Shown here piece by piece: positions 53,883-62,817 of a stretch of 64,000 bases of DNA. A program made the translations under genes and the position numbers. Under the pieces are notes generated by a model, which was not told where the DNA came from, did not search any database, and was given only the letters and a program-made list of their open reading frames with translations. Each line of letters starts with the position of its first letter. Within the stretch, counting starts at the first letter, position 1. This DNA is from Rhizobium lusitanum (lineage in GTDB: Bacteria > Pseudomonadota > Alphaproteobacteria > Rhizobiales > Rhizobiaceae): contig NZ_CP050308.1 in NCBI RefSeq assembly GCF_014189535.1, positions 1,674,001 through 1,738,000 of the forward strand, read 5' to 3'.

Positions 53883-54908
53883 TCATGGCAGATTGTCCTT
53901 CACGAAAATGTCGAGGCGAATGCGCTCCTGACCGGCAATGAAGCCTTGACCGTCCGCCGTTGCCTTCAGGACGCGGACGGCGCTGCGTACCTCATGGCCG
54001 GCATCCTGATTGAGCACGGCATCGATCGTACCGTCCTGCAGCGCCGCGCGCGTATGTTCGGTGAGTTCATGGGCGACGACCGTCAGACCACGCCCCTGCC
54101 CGGCCGCCTTCAGCGCCCTGATCAGACCGCGATTACCGGCGCCGAGACTATAGACGCCGATGATGTCATTGCTGCCGGCAAGCGCCTCAGAGACCAGCCC
54201 GCTGGTGATCTCCGGATCGTCCCGGCCTTCAAGCACCGGCAGCAGCCGCAATTGCGGAAACTCCGCCGCCATGACGGAAGCAAATCCTTCAAGGCGCTCG
54301 CGATGGTCGCGCACCAGCATGGAGCCGGCGAGAACGGTGATGTCGCCACTACGCCCGCCGAGGAAACGGCCAAGTAGCCGTGCTGCCGTCCGCCCCGCAG
54401 CAATATTGTCGACGCCGGCATAGTGATGCCGCGTGGAACCGGTGAGATCCGACACCAGGGTGACGACGGGAATGCGCGCATTCACCAGCCGGTCGACGGC
54501 GGCGCGCACCTCCGGCGCATCGGTCGCCACCAGCGCCACGCCGGCGATATCCTGCCCCCGCAAAGCGTCGAGTGCGGCCACCAGCGCCGGCGGATCGAAA
54601 GCGGGCACCTCGACAATACGGATCGCGGTGCGCTCGAGGGACGAGCGTGTCATCGCCTGGCGCACCTCGGCGTAAAGCCCATGCATGAAGGAATTGTCGC
54701 CGGTCGGCAGGATGAAAACGAGCGGATAGACGCGACCCTTGGCAAGATTGGCGGCCGCCACATCGCGCACGTAACCGATGTCGCGGATGGCCGTCTCCAC
54801 CTTCTCGCGCGTCACGATACGCACGCCCGGACGCTGGTTCAGCACCCGGTCCACGGTCGCAAGACTAACGCCCGCGGCTGCAGCGATATCGTATACGGTG
54901 GGTCTCAT
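53883..54908 (-). CDS. LacI-family regulator of xylose genes
   Basis: A 341-residue regulator. HTH TVYDIAAAAGVSLATVDRVL and hinge AAANLAKGRVYPLVFIL, followed by a periplasmic-binding-type effector domain with GVDNIAAGRTAARLLGRF. As the first gene of the minus-strand lacI-xylB-xylA operon it probably senses D-xylose. This is a LacI protein, unlike E. coli XylR of the AraC type. A near-perfect 26-bp palindrome lies 30 bases upstream. ATG at 54908 follows GGAGGCGCTG. Confidence 0.93.
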   Translation of the reverse strand: MRPTVYDIAAAAGVSLATVDRVLNQRPGVRIVTREKVETAIRDIGYVRDVAAANLAKGRVYPLVFILPTGDNSFMHGLYAEVRQAMTRSSLERTAIRIVEVPAFDPPALVAALDALRGQDIAGVALVATDAPEVRAAVDRLVNARIPVVTLVSDLTGSTRHHYAGVDNIAAGRTAARLLGRFLGGRSGDITVLAGSMLVRDHRERLEGFASVMAAEFPQLRLLPVLEGRDDPEITSGLVSEALAGSNDIIGVYSLGAGNRGLIRALKAAGQGRGLTVVAHELTEHTRAALQDGTIDAVLNQDAGHEVRSAVRVLKATADGQGFIAGQERIRLDIFVKDNLP

Positions 54909-54937
54909 CAGCGCCTCCTGACGAGATGCTTACCGTC

Positions 54938-54963
54938 ATTTCTGATGTACGTAAATCAGAAAT
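54938..54963. promoter_or_regulatory. Near-perfect palindrome upstream of lacI-xylBA
   Basis: ATTTCTGATGTAC pairs with GTAAATCAGAAAT at 12 of 13 positions, centred on CG (54950/54951). It is the likely operator of the xylose LacI regulator and overlaps the region where the promoter must be. Confidence 0.78.
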
Positions 54964-55001
54964 TTTTTCACCCAGATATTTTCCTGTCGATCATCACAAC
55001 G

Positions 55002-55029
55002 AAAAAGGGCTCCTCACTGTGAGGAGCCC
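55002..55029 (-). terminator. Rho-independent terminator of the EmrAB operon
   Basis: A 10-bp stem GGGCTCCTCA / TGAGGAGCCC with a three-base loop (55007-55029), followed on the minus strand by TTTTT (55006-55002). It lies 27 bases past the emrB-type stop. Confidence 0.92.
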
Positions 55030-55055
55030 ATTCATTGCAAGAGGATAGGAAGAAA

Positions 55056-56663
55056 TCAATGGCCTCCGCCGCCACCGCCGCCCGCCGTCTTCGGCTTGCT
55101 CAGCATCAGCACGCCGAGGATCATCGCCAGGAACAGCACTGTCAGCATCAGGAAGATATCGCTGAAGGACATGATCATTGCCTGCTGCGTCGTCATGTTG
55201 ACCATTTGCCTCAGCGCAGCCTGAGAACCATCCAGGCCCGAGGCGGTGAAGCTGGTGGCCATATTGTTCAACTGAGCCACGGCGGCCTGGTTGCCCCAGT
55301 TGATATTGTCGCGCAGGTTGAAGTAGTGCAGATCCTGGCGGTTCGTCAGCAACGTGTTAATGATGGCAAGACCGACGGCGCCGCCGAGGTTACGCGTCAG
55401 GTTGAAGAGGCCGGATGCGCCCCGCATACGAGCGGGCGGCATGGTACCAAGCGCGATATTGTTGATCGGCACCATGCAGAGCATCAGCCCGAAGCCACGC
55501 AGGATCTGCGGGATCAGCAGCTCGTAGAAATCCCAATCCGTCGTCAGATGCATCATGATGTAGGTACCGGCGGAGAAGCTGGTGAAGCCGATGATCATCA
55601 ATATGCGCAGATCGAGCTTGCCCGACAGGAAGCCGGCAAGCGGTGCCGTGAAGAACATCGTCAAGCCCGAAACGAACATCGTCTCGCCGATCTGCAGCGA
55701 ATCATAGCCGCGAATGCGGGCGAGATAGAGCGGGTAGATATAGGTCAGACCATAAAGACCAATGCCCATCACGAAGGAGAACACCGAGCCGAAGGAGAAG
55801 TTCTTGTTGGCGAAAGCCTTGAGATCCACCACCGGGAAATCCACCGAGAAAGCACGGTAGAAGAAGATGATTGCGCCGATGCCGGAAGCGATGGCGGCGA
55901 TGGTGATGTAACCGTCGTTGAACCAGTCGTTGGTGTTGCCCTCTTCCAGCACATATTCCAGCGCGCCGAGGAAGACTCCCATCGAGAACAGGCCCCACCA
56001 GTCGAATTTCTTCATCAGCGACAGCTCGGGCTTGTCGAAATCGATGTATTTCCAGGTGACGATGGCAACGACGATGCCTGGCGGGATGTTGACCAGGAAC
56101 AGCCAGTGCCAGGAAAAGGCATTGGACAGATAGCCGCCGACCGTCGGGCCGATGGTCGGCGCCAGCGTGGCGATCAGGCCGATGATCGGCGAGACGATGT
56201 TGCGCTTCGACGGCGGGAAAATGGTGAAGGCGGCCGCGAACACCGAAGGTATCATGCCGCCGCCGATGAAGCCCTGCAGCGCGCGATAGACGATCATCTG
56301 GTCGATGTTGGTGGCAGTCGCCGCCATAGCGCTCGCAACCGTGAAGCCGGCGGCTGAGATCGCAAAGAGGTAACGCGTCGAGATGATGCGCGCCAGGGTT
56401 CCCGACAACGGGATCATGATGACTTCGGCGATCAGATAGGCCGTCTGCACCCAGCCGATTTCATCCGAACCGGCGCTGAGGCCGGCCTGGATTTCGCTGA
56501 GCGAGGCCGAAACGATCTGAATGTCGAGGATCGACATGAACATGCCGAGCACCATCGCGAGGAAAGCGATGAGCTTTTTCGGGTCTATGCGGTCGTCCGC
56601 CGGAGAAATGGCGGGCGCCGGCGCCCTGGGAGGGGCGCCTGCTGTAGTGCTGGCCGACGACAT
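55056..56663 (-). CDS. emrB: EmrB/QacA (DHA2) family multidrug efflux MFS transporter
   Basis: A 535-residue drug:H+ antiporter of the 14-helix type. Family marks are LDIQIVSASLSEIQAGL in the first helix and loop, WVQTAYLIAEVIMIPLSG, the RALQGFIGGGMIPSV segment and TIGPTVGGYLS. The C-terminal end is an odd GGGGGGGH run. It works with the EmrA-type periplasmic adaptor encoded directly upstream to export drugs or other amphiphiles across both membranes. The gap to emrA is 18 bases. A strong terminator follows. Confidence 0.93.
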   Translation of the reverse strand: MSSASTTAGAPPRAPAPAISPADDRIDPKKLIAFLAMVLGMFMSILDIQIVSASLSEIQAGLSAGSDEIGWVQTAYLIAEVIMIPLSGTLARIISTRYLFAISAAGFTVASAMAATATNIDQMIVYRALQGFIGGGMIPSVFAAAFTIFPPSKRNIVSPIIGLIATLAPTIGPTVGGYLSNAFSWHWLFLVNIPPGIVVAIVTWKYIDFDKPELSLMKKFDWWGLFSMGVFLGALEYVLEEGNTNDWFNDGYITIAAIASGIGAIIFFYRAFSVDFPVVDLKAFANKNFSFGSVFSFVMGIGLYGLTYIYPLYLARIRGYDSLQIGETMFVSGLTMFFTAPLAGFLSGKLDLRILMIIGFTSFSAGTYIMMHLTTDWDFYELLIPQILRGFGLMLCMVPINNIALGTMPPARMRGASGLFNLTRNLGGAVGLAIINTLLTNRQDLHYFNLRDNINWGNQAAVAQLNNMATSFTASGLDGSQAALRQMVNMTTQQAMIMSFSDIFLMLTVLFLAMILGVLMLSKPKTAGGGGGGGH

Positions 56664-56681
56664 GATTGTCTCTCCCGAGCT

Positions 56682-57893
56682 TTACTTGTCCGGCGCCGTG
56701 CGGGTGTCGACATCGACAACGACACTCAGGCCGGCGCGCAGGCGACCGCTATCGAGCGCATCCTGCGGCAGAGCGATGCGAACCGGCACACGCTGGATGA
56801 TCTTGGTGAAATTGCCCGTCGCGTTTTCCGGCGGCAACAACGAGAAGACCGAGCCGGAAGCCGGCGAAATCGATTCTACCGTGCCGACGATCGGATGATC
56901 GCCATAGGCGTCGACCTGGACGTTGACTTTCGAGCCGGGAACCAGATGCTGGATCTGCGTTTCCTTGAAGTTGGCGTCGATATAGAGCTGCCGGGTCGGA
57001 ACGATCGCCATCAGCTTCTGGCCGGGAGAGACGAGATCGCCTTCCTGGACGGACCGGTTACCGACGATGCCATCATAGGGCGCCTTCAGCACGGTGAAGG
57101 AGAGATCGCGGGCAGCCTTGTCGCGCGCGGCTTCCAGGCCCTTTATGGTGCTCTCGGCCTGCGTACGCTGTGCCTGCAAGAGGTTGATATTGGCCTGAGC
57201 AGAAGCGATGGCGGCGTCGCCACCGACGAGATTGGCATTGGCCTGGTCGAGAGCGATATTGGCGCTATCGAGCGAAGCCGTAGTACCCACTGACTTCGCC
57301 TGGAGTTCGGCCGCACGAGTCTGGGTGATCTGCGCACCGCGTACCGTTGCCTGCAGAGCAACCTTCTGGGCCTGGGACTGTGCAAGGGTCGCCTGACCGG
57401 CAGCGATCTGCGCGTCGATCGTGTGCAGCGACAGCTGCTCGGTGACGACCGAGGCCTGTGCCTGTTCCAGCGCCAGCTTGTAGTCGCCATCATCGAGCGT
57501 GGCGAGCACGTCGCCGGTCTTGACCTGCTGGTTGGCGACGACATTCACCTTGGCAACATAGCCGGTAACCTTCGGCTGGATGACCGCGATGTCACCTCCG
57601 ATATAGGCGTCGTCGGTAGAGACCATGAAGCGGCCGGTTGTCCACCAGTCGTAACCGTACCAGCCGCCAGCAACGAGCGCCAGAACGACAGCAATAGGCA
57701 GAACCAGGCTGCGCCGCTTCTTCTCGGCGGGCGGTGGGGCCGCCACGGCCGGAGATGCAGGCGCAGCCTGGGCGGGGGCGGGATTGCCGCGCGTTTCCGC
57801 GGCGGGAGCTTCGGCGGATACGCCGGCTTCCATTTCGGTATCAGCAGCATCTTCAACGATGCGCGCTACATTGTTACCATGACTTGACGACAT
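56682..57893 (-). CDS. emrA: EmrA/HlyD-family membrane fusion protein
   Basis: A 403-residue adaptor. A cytosolic Ala/Pro-rich N-terminus of about 65 residues precedes one membrane helix (about 67-85). The periplasmic part then has STDDAYIGGDIAVIQPKVTGYV, the lipoyl/barrel motif of EmrA-type proteins, a coiled-coil hairpin rich in Ala/Gln from about 150-270, and a C-terminal TAPDK. It links the EmrB pump to an outer-membrane channel. It heads the operon with emrB downstream and is divergent from a TetR gene, with two inverted repeats between them. Confidence 0.93.
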   Translation of the reverse strand: MSSSHGNNVARIVEDAADTEMEAGVSAEAPAAETRGNPAPAQAAPASPAVAAPPPAEKKRRSLVLPIAVVLALVAGGWYGYDWWTTGRFMVSTDDAYIGGDIAVIQPKVTGYVAKVNVVANQQVKTGDVLATLDDGDYKLALEQAQASVVTEQLSLHTIDAQIAAGQATLAQSQAQKVALQATVRGAQITQTRAAELQAKSVGTTASLDSANIALDQANANLVGGDAAIASAQANINLLQAQRTQAESTIKGLEAARDKAARDLSFTVLKAPYDGIVGNRSVQEGDLVSPGQKLMAIVPTRQLYIDANFKETQIQHLVPGSKVNVQVDAYGDHPIVGTVESISPASGSVFSLLPPENATGNFTKIIQRVPVRIALPQDALDSGRLRAGLSVVVDVDTRTAPDK

Positions 57894-57928
57894 TGCCCTA
57901 CCACCGGAAAATCTGGGTAAAATAATCG

Positions 57929-57950
57929 AACTGAACGGTTCGGTTCAGTT
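57929..57950. promoter_or_regulatory. TetR operator candidate 1
   Basis: AACTGAAC (57929-57936) and GTTCAGTT (57943-57950) are exact inverted arms around six bases. Its right end overlaps TTGACA (57949-57954), which with an ATATC-like -10 near 57973 forms a plausible plus-strand promoter for the TetR gene. Confidence 0.7.
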
Positions 57951-57984
57951 GACATAGATCGTTTTCCACTCCATATCAAGTGGC

Positions 57985-58004
57985 ATCGAACCGTTGAGTT
58001 CGAT
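57985..58004. promoter_or_regulatory. TetR operator candidate 2
   Basis: ATCGAAC (57985-57991) and GTTCGAT (57998-58004) are exact inverted 7-base arms with a six-base centre, sharing the GAAC/GTTC core and spacing with the site at 57929-57950. It lies just past the inferred -10 box. Confidence 0.65.
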
Positions 58005-58057
58005 TTATTTGGCGAATCTGATTAAGGTTCTCGAAAAATGACCGAGTGAAGGAGACC

Positions 58058-58738
58058 ATGAAGCACGAACCGCAAAATGTCGCCGTCTTGAACGCACCCG
58101 CATCCGGCGGACGATGGGCCGCTGGTGAAGATCCGGTCAAGCGCCTGCAGATTCTGGAAGGCGCCAAACGCGTCTTCATGAAGATGGGGTTCGATGCCGC
58201 GAGCATGAACGACGTCACGCGCGAAGCTGGTGTCTCCAAAGGTACGCTCTACGTCTATTTCGCCAATAAGGAAGACCTGTTCTCCGCGATGATGGACAGC
58301 GAACGGGCACATTTTGTAGAATTGGTGCGCACCACACTTTCCGACGAGGCGGATGTCGCTTCCTCTCTTTATGAATTCGGCATGGTGTTCGTGACTCACG
58401 TCACCTCCGAAAAGACCATCAGCGCCATGCGCACCCTCATCGGCGTGCGCGAGCGCATGCCCTCCCTCTGTCAACGCTTTTTCACCGGCCCGGAAAATCT
58501 GCGCACGATCCTGCGAGGCTTCCTGGAACGTCAGGTCGCAGCCGACCGCCTCAGCATCGAGGATTTCGATATGGCTGCGCGTCATTTTCTCGAAATGGCC
58601 AGCGGTAGCTATTTCAAGCTAAGGCTATTCGGCGATATGGAAGCGCCTCCTTCGAAAGAGGAGATCGACTATGTCGTGCGCGGCGCCTTGCGCGTCTTCC
58701 TGGCTGCCTATGGTATCAGTCGGAAAGATCAGGCCTGA
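58058..58738 (+). CDS. TetR-family regulator of the EmrAB operon
   Basis: A 226-residue repressor. The HTH (MNDVTREAGVSKGTLYVYFANKEDLFSAM, about 47-75) is standard, and the helical ligand domain is of the type seen in AcrR/RutR-like regulators. It is divergent from emrA with about 165 bases between, holding two matching inverted repeats. It therefore probably represses emrAB and itself until a drug-like ligand binds. ATG at 58058 follows AAGGAGA closely; GTG at 58046 is an alternative. Confidence 0.92.
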   Translation: MKHEPQNVAVLNAPASGGRWAAGEDPVKRLQILEGAKRVFMKMGFDAASMNDVTREAGVSKGTLYVYFANKEDLFSAMMDSERAHFVELVRTTLSDEADVASSLYEFGMVFVTHVTSEKTISAMRTLIGVRERMPSLCQRFFTGPENLRTILRGFLERQVAADRLSIEDFDMAARHFLEMASGSYFKLRLFGDMEAPPSKEEIDYVVRGALRVFLAAYGISRKDQA

Positions 58739-58842
58739 CCGCCTTCCGATAGCCAGCGGATATCAGCTCCAATCCCGCAACCGCGATCAAATCCCTCAGC
58801 CGGTCAGCGCCTAACAATAGGCCCGCAACCAGGGAGTGGAAC

Positions 58843-59670
58843 ATGAGTGCGATCGGAAGAGCGATATGGTTCATCGAAAGCCATTTTGCATCGGACATCT
58901 CGCTAGACGAGATCGCCGATACCGCCGGCCTGTCGCGTTACCATCTGTCGCGAGTCTTCGGGCTCGCCACCGGCCATTCGATCAGCGGCTATATCAGGGG
59001 CCGGCGTCTTAGCGGGGCCGCTCTTGCGCTGACCAACAGCTCCTCGACCATTCTCCAGGTTGCCCTCGATGCGGGCTACGGTTCGCATGAGGCTTTCACC
59101 CGTGCCTTCCGCGAGCAGTTCGGCATGACGCCGGACGGCTTGCGCAAACAGGGGCACGCCCAAAACCTTGTCTTACTGGAGCCGATCAGAATGGACGACA
59201 CCCGCCTTCCCAAGCTCGAAGCGCCGCGTTTCGAGAGCCGCCCCGCAATGCTGCTCGCCGGCCTTGCGGAAACCTATGCCCATGAAGCCACGCAGGGGAT
59301 TCCATCGCTCTGGCAGAAGTTCAACCAGCATTTCGGCCAGATCGGCAATGTCGCCTATGGCGTCTGCACCCAGGCCGAGGGCGAGACCGAAAGCTTTCGC
59401 TATATGTCCGCCGCCGAGATCAGCGCGGCCGACGACCTACCAGCGGACTTCACGACCCTGAAGTTGCCGCAGCAACGCTATGCGGTCTTCACGCATCGCG
59501 GCCACATCTCTGGTATCTCTGCCACGGTCCACCAGATCTTCGGCGACTGGCTGCCGCAATCCGGCCAGTTACATGGCGGCGTGCCCGACATGATGGAGCG
59601 CTACGACGACCGTTTCGACCCTCAAACCGGCATGGGCGCGACGGAGATCTGGATCCCCCTGAAGGCATAG
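58843..59670 (+). CDS. AraC-family regulator with GyrI-like effector domain
   Basis: A 275-residue activator. The two HTHs of AraC are at the N-terminus (about 1-100: [22 protein letters not shown] and [25 protein letters not shown]), and the C-terminal half (about 115-275) is a GyrI-like ligand-binding domain (AraC_E_bind) with [13 protein letters not shown] and [14 protein letters not shown]. Rob and related proteins share this order. The ligand is probably a cationic or hydrophobic small molecule. ATG at 58843 follows GGGAGTGGAAC. It is downstream of the TetR gene but likely separate. Confidence 0.92.
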   Translation: MSAIGRAIWFIESHFASDISLDEIADTAGLSRYHLSRVFGLATGHSISGYIRGRRLSGAALALTNSSSTILQVALDAGYGSHEAFTRAFREQFGMTPDGLRKQGHAQNLVLLEPIRMDDTRLPKLEAPRFESRPAMLLAGLAETYAHEATQGIPSLWQKFNQHFGQIGNVAYGVCTQAEGETESFRYMSAAEISAADDLPADFTTLKLPQQRYAVFTHRGHISGISATVHQIFGDWLPQSGQLHGGVPDMMERYDDRFDPQTGMGATEIWIPLKA

Positions 59671-59765
59671 AAACAGCGGCGGTGCTTACGAAAATAGCGC
59701 TGCCGCTTGCACCTGTGAATTCGCTCCTTACATTACCGACGATTATTGAGAAGCCGGAGCTGGGG

Positions 59766-59788
59766 GTCAGCGTTCGGAAAACGCTGAC
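59766..59788 (+). other. Leader hairpin upstream of terC-type gene
   Basis: GTCAGCGTT-CGGAA-AACGCTGAC forms a perfect 9-bp stem with a five-base loop, ending 16 bases before the TerC ATG (59805) and abutting the AAAGGGA ribosome site. It could affect translation or message stability. Confidence 0.5.
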
Positions 59789-59804
59789 CAAAGGGAAATC
59801 GTCG

Positions 59805-60548
59805 ATGGATATTGTTGGGTTGATGCAGGATCCGAGTGCATGGATTGCGCTGATCACGCTCGTTGTCATGGAGGTGGTCCTCGGTATCGATAACCTCATC
59901 TTCATCTCGATCCTGACCAACAAGCTGCCGCCTGAACATCGCGAGAAAGCCCGCAAGATCGGCATCGGCCTCGCGCTCATCATGCGCCTCGCCCTGCTTG
60001 GCACCGTCGCCTGGATTGTGCAGCTGACGCAACCGGTCTTCGAACTCTTCGGCCACGGCTATTCGTGGAAGGACATGATCCTGATCGGTGGCGGCCTGTT
60101 CCTGGTTTGGAAGGCCACGAAGGAAATCCATCACAATGTCGATCCCGCCGAACACGGCGAGGACTTCATCGCCAAGTCGACGACCTCAACCTTTGCCGCT
60201 GCCATCGGCCAGATCCTGCTGCTCGACCTCGTCTTCTCGGTCGACAGCATCATCACCGCCGTCGGCATGACGCCGCATCTGCCGATCATGTTCATCGCCG
60301 TCATCGCCGCCGTCACTGTCATGCTGGTGGCCGCCAACCCGCTTGCCAATTTCATCGAGAAAAACCCGACCATCATCATGCTGGCCCTGGCCTTCCTGCT
60401 GATGATCGGCACGACGCTGATTGCCGAAGGCATGGGCTTCCACGTTCCCAAGGGTTACGTCTACACCGCCATGGCCTTCTCGGCCGCCGTCGAAGTACTG
60501 AACATGGTGGTGCGCAACAGGCGGAAAAAGGCGGCTGGCGGGCATTGA
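59805..60548 (+). CDS. TerC-family integral membrane protein
   Basis: A 247-residue protein with about seven membrane helices. The family marks are [18 protein letters not shown] near residues 25-45 with its acidic helix residues, the loop [13 protein letters not shown], and a second acidic segment [17 protein letters not shown] (about 145-161). The paired Asp residues in the membrane are the metal-binding core. TerC proteins such as Alx export manganese or support membrane-protein function. ATG at 59805 follows AAAGGGA; a longer frame to 59682 lacks family similarity. It is monocistronic, convergent with the next gene. Confidence 0.92.
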   Translation: MDIVGLMQDPSAWIALITLVVMEVVLGIDNLIFISILTNKLPPEHREKARKIGIGLALIMRLALLGTVAWIVQLTQPVFELFGHGYSWKDMILIGGGLFLVWKATKEIHHNVDPAEHGEDFIAKSTTSTFAAAIGQILLLDLVFSVDSIITAVGMTPHLPIMFIAVIAAVTVMLVAANPLANFIEKNPTIIMLALAFLLMIGTTLIAEGMGFHVPKGYVYTAMAFSAAVEVLNMVVRNRRKKAAGGH

Positions 60549-60557
60549 GGAAAAGGT

Positions 60558-60579
60558 CCGCACCCGCATATGGGTGCGG
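60558..60579. terminator. Shared terminator hairpin between convergent genes
   Basis: CCGCACCC-GCATAT-GGGTGCGG forms an 8-bp perfect stem between the TerC stop (60548) and the next stop (60583, minus). The minus-strand side is followed by CCTTTTCC, so it suits the minus gene best, though it lies between both. Confidence 0.65.
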
Positions 60580-60582
60580 CGA

Positions 60583-60993
60583 TCACTCCTGGACGTGGAC
60601 GTCGACCCATTCGCCGATGTTGCCCCGTCCGTAAATGTCGACCTTGATCCGAACATTGCCCTGAACGATGAGATTCGCGGCATCGTCTGCAATCTCGCCG
60701 TTTGCGAGCATCGCTTCCAGACGCTGGCGGTTGGCGGGATCCGAAAAGAAGCTATCACCTTGATCGCCGCGATCACGGCGGCGGTAGGCGTGATAGTTCG
60801 CACGATCCTGCCGGATGATCTGCCAGGGCAATGTCAGGGGTTCGCCCTTGGAATTGTAAAGGTCATCATGGCCGATATAGGCACGATAAGTTTCGATAAG
60901 ACGCGCCGAGCCGTCGCGGGTGATGGTTGATTGCGCCATGGCGGGGTCGACCATGGCTGCTGCCAACAAAAAGCTTAAAACGAGTTTATTCAT
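60583..60993 (-). CDS. Small exported hypothetical protein
   Basis: A 136-residue protein with a Sec signal peptide (MNKLVLSFLLAAAMVDPAMA, cleavage after AMA). The mature part has no Cys and is rich in charged residues: SARLIETYRAYIGHDDLYNSKGEPL, then a region with YRRRDRGDQGDSFFSDP. The C-terminus (VQGNVRIKVDIYGRGNIGEWVDVHVQE) looks beta-rich. I do not recognise a family. It is convergent with TerC and faces an empty 350-base gap on the upstream side. The signal peptide supports it as a real periplasmic protein. Confidence 0.7.
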   Translation of the reverse strand: MNKLVLSFLLAAAMVDPAMAQSTITRDGSARLIETYRAYIGHDDLYNSKGEPLTLPWQIIRQDRANYHAYRRRDRGDQGDSFFSDPANRQRLEAMLANGEIADDAANLIVQGNVRIKVDIYGRGNIGEWVDVHVQE

Positions 60994-61344
60994 CGCTTTC
61001 TCCCATTGGTGAATTGAGGATCAATTCTGCCACTGTCGCAGAAATTGCAAATAGAAAATAATACGTCCGCCTTCCTATTCCGACTTTTCCGAATGAAAAT
61101 AGACAAAGATATCGTAATGGACGAAGCCACGAGGCAGCACCGCGCTTGCGTCCGCGCCATGTCGCGGCGCAGTTTCCCTTGACGTCATCCATTGAATATG
61201 GCCTAAGGCCACCCAAACGGAAAACGCGGAATTGAAGCGGCAAGACGCCATTTTCCGGCCAGTTTCCTGATCCAGATAAACATTTCCAGCCCGGCAGCGC
61301 TTATCCCACGCAGCGGCCTGGCTTTTTCTGACGGGCAAACAAAA
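60994..61344. other. Intergenic region upstream of gltX
   Basis: About 350 bases between the divergent small secreted-protein gene and gltX. Short open frames here have no ribosome site or family similarity. It should contain both promoters, but I could not identify convincing boxes, repeats or RNA structure. Confidence 0.4.
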
Positions 61345-62802
61345 ATGACCACTTCAGGCGTTCGCGTCCGCATCGCACCCTCCCCGACCGGCGAGCCGCA
61401 TGTCGGCACCGCCTATATTGCGCTGTTCAATTATCTCTTCGCCAAGAAGCATGGCGGCGAGTTCATCCTGCGCATCGAAGACACCGACGCGACGCGCTCG
61501 ACGCCGGAATTCGAAACCAAGGTGCTCGACGCGCTGAAATGGTGCGGCCTAAAATGGTCGGAAGGTCCCGATATCGGCGGCCCCTACGGCCCCTATCGCC
61601 AGAGCGACCGCAAGGACCTCTACAAGCCCTACGTCGAGAAGATTGTCGATGCCGGCCACGGCTTCCGCTGCTTCTGCACGCCCGAGCGGCTTGAAAAGAT
61701 GCGCGAAGGCCAGCGCGCCGCCGGCCTGCCACCGAAGTATGACGGGCTCTGTCTGAACCTTTCGGCCGAGGAAGTCTCTACGCGCGTTGCCGCCGGCGAG
61801 CCGCATGTCGTACGCATGAAGATCCCGACCGAAGGCTCCTGCAAGTTCCATGACGGCGTCTATGGCGACGTGGAAATTCCGTGGGATGCGGTCGACATGC
61901 AGGTCCTGCTCAAGGCTGACGGCATGCCGACCTATCACATGGCCAACGTCGTCGACGACCACCTGATGAAGATCACCCATGTGGCGCGGGGCGAAGAATG
62001 GCTTGCCTCGGTTCCGAAGCACATCCTGATCTATCGCTATCTCGGCCTAGAACCGCCGGTCTTCATGCATCTGTCGCTGATGCGCAATGCAGACAAGTCG
62101 AAGCTGTCGAAGCGCAAGAACCCGACATCGATCTCTTATTACACGGCACTCGGCTACATCCCCGAAGCGCTGATGAACTTCCTCGGCCTGTTCTTCATCC
62201 AGATCGCCGAAGGCGACGAGCTGTTGACCATGGACGAGCTGGCCGAAAAGTTCGATCCGGAAAACCTCTCCAAGGCCGGCGCGATCTTCGATATCCAGAA
62301 GCTCGACTGGGTGAACGGCCGCTGGATCCGCGAAAAACTGTCGGAAGAGGATTTCCAGCAGCGGGTGCTGACCTGGGCGATGGAAAACAGCCGGCTGCAG
62401 GAAGGCCTGAAGCTTTCGCAGTCGCGTATCACCAAGCTTGGTGAACTGCCTGATCTTGCCGGTTTCCTCTTCAAGTCCGACCTCAACCTTGATCCAGCCG
62501 CCTTCGCCAGGATCAAGTCGACGCCGGAAGAGCTGTTGGAAATCCTGAATACGGTGCAGCCGGACCTCGAAAAGATCCTCGAATGGAATGTGGAGACGAT
62601 CGAAGCCGAACTGCGCGCCATCGCCGACCGCATGGGCAAGAAGCTGAAGGTCATCGTCGCGCCGCTCTTCGTCGCCGTATCGGGCTCCTCGCGTTCGCTG
62701 CCGCTTTTCGATAGCATGGCGATCCTCGGCCGTTCCGTCGTGCGCCAGCGGCTGAAACTTGCCGCCCAGACCGTTGCGACCCTCGTCGGCCCGAAGAACT
62801 GA
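61345..62802 (+). CDS. gltX: Glutamyl-tRNA synthetase
   Basis: A 485-residue class I synthetase charging tRNA-Glu (and in many alphaproteobacteria also tRNA-Gln for amidation). The HIGH-type signature is APSPTGEPHVGTA at about 12-24 and the KMSKS loop is KLSKRKNP at about 252-259. The C-terminal half is the helical anticodon-binding domain. ATG at 61345 opens directly on the conserved VRVRIAPSPTG. lysS follows after 15 bases on the same strand, so the two synthetase genes may be cotranscribed. Confidence 0.97.
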   Translation: MTTSGVRVRIAPSPTGEPHVGTAYIALFNYLFAKKHGGEFILRIEDTDATRSTPEFETKVLDALKWCGLKWSEGPDIGGPYGPYRQSDRKDLYKPYVEKIVDAGHGFRCFCTPERLEKMREGQRAAGLPPKYDGLCLNLSAEEVSTRVAAGEPHVVRMKIPTEGSCKFHDGVYGDVEIPWDAVDMQVLLKADGMPTYHMANVVDDHLMKITHVARGEEWLASVPKHILIYRYLGLEPPVFMHLSLMRNADKSKLSKRKNPTSISYYTALGYIPEALMNFLGLFFIQIAEGDELLTMDELAEKFDPENLSKAGAIFDIQKLDWVNGRWIREKLSEEDFQQRVLTWAMENSRLQEGLKLSQSRITKLGELPDLAGFLFKSDLNLDPAAFARIKSTPEELLEILNTVQPDLEKILEWNVETIEAELRAIADRMGKKLKVIVAPLFVAVSGSSRSLPLFDSMAILGRSVVRQRLKLAAQTVATLVGPKN

Positions 62803-62817
62803 ACCGGACGTAGAACC

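Noticed and set aside
52791..54377. 528-residue plus-strand frame opposite xylB and the LacI gene
   Set aside because: It spans two well-supported genes and their junction on the other strand, which a real gene would not do without disrupting both.
61075..61338. 87-residue minus-strand frame upstream of gltX
   Set aside because: No ribosome site, signal peptide or family similarity. It is more likely non-coding promoter DNA.
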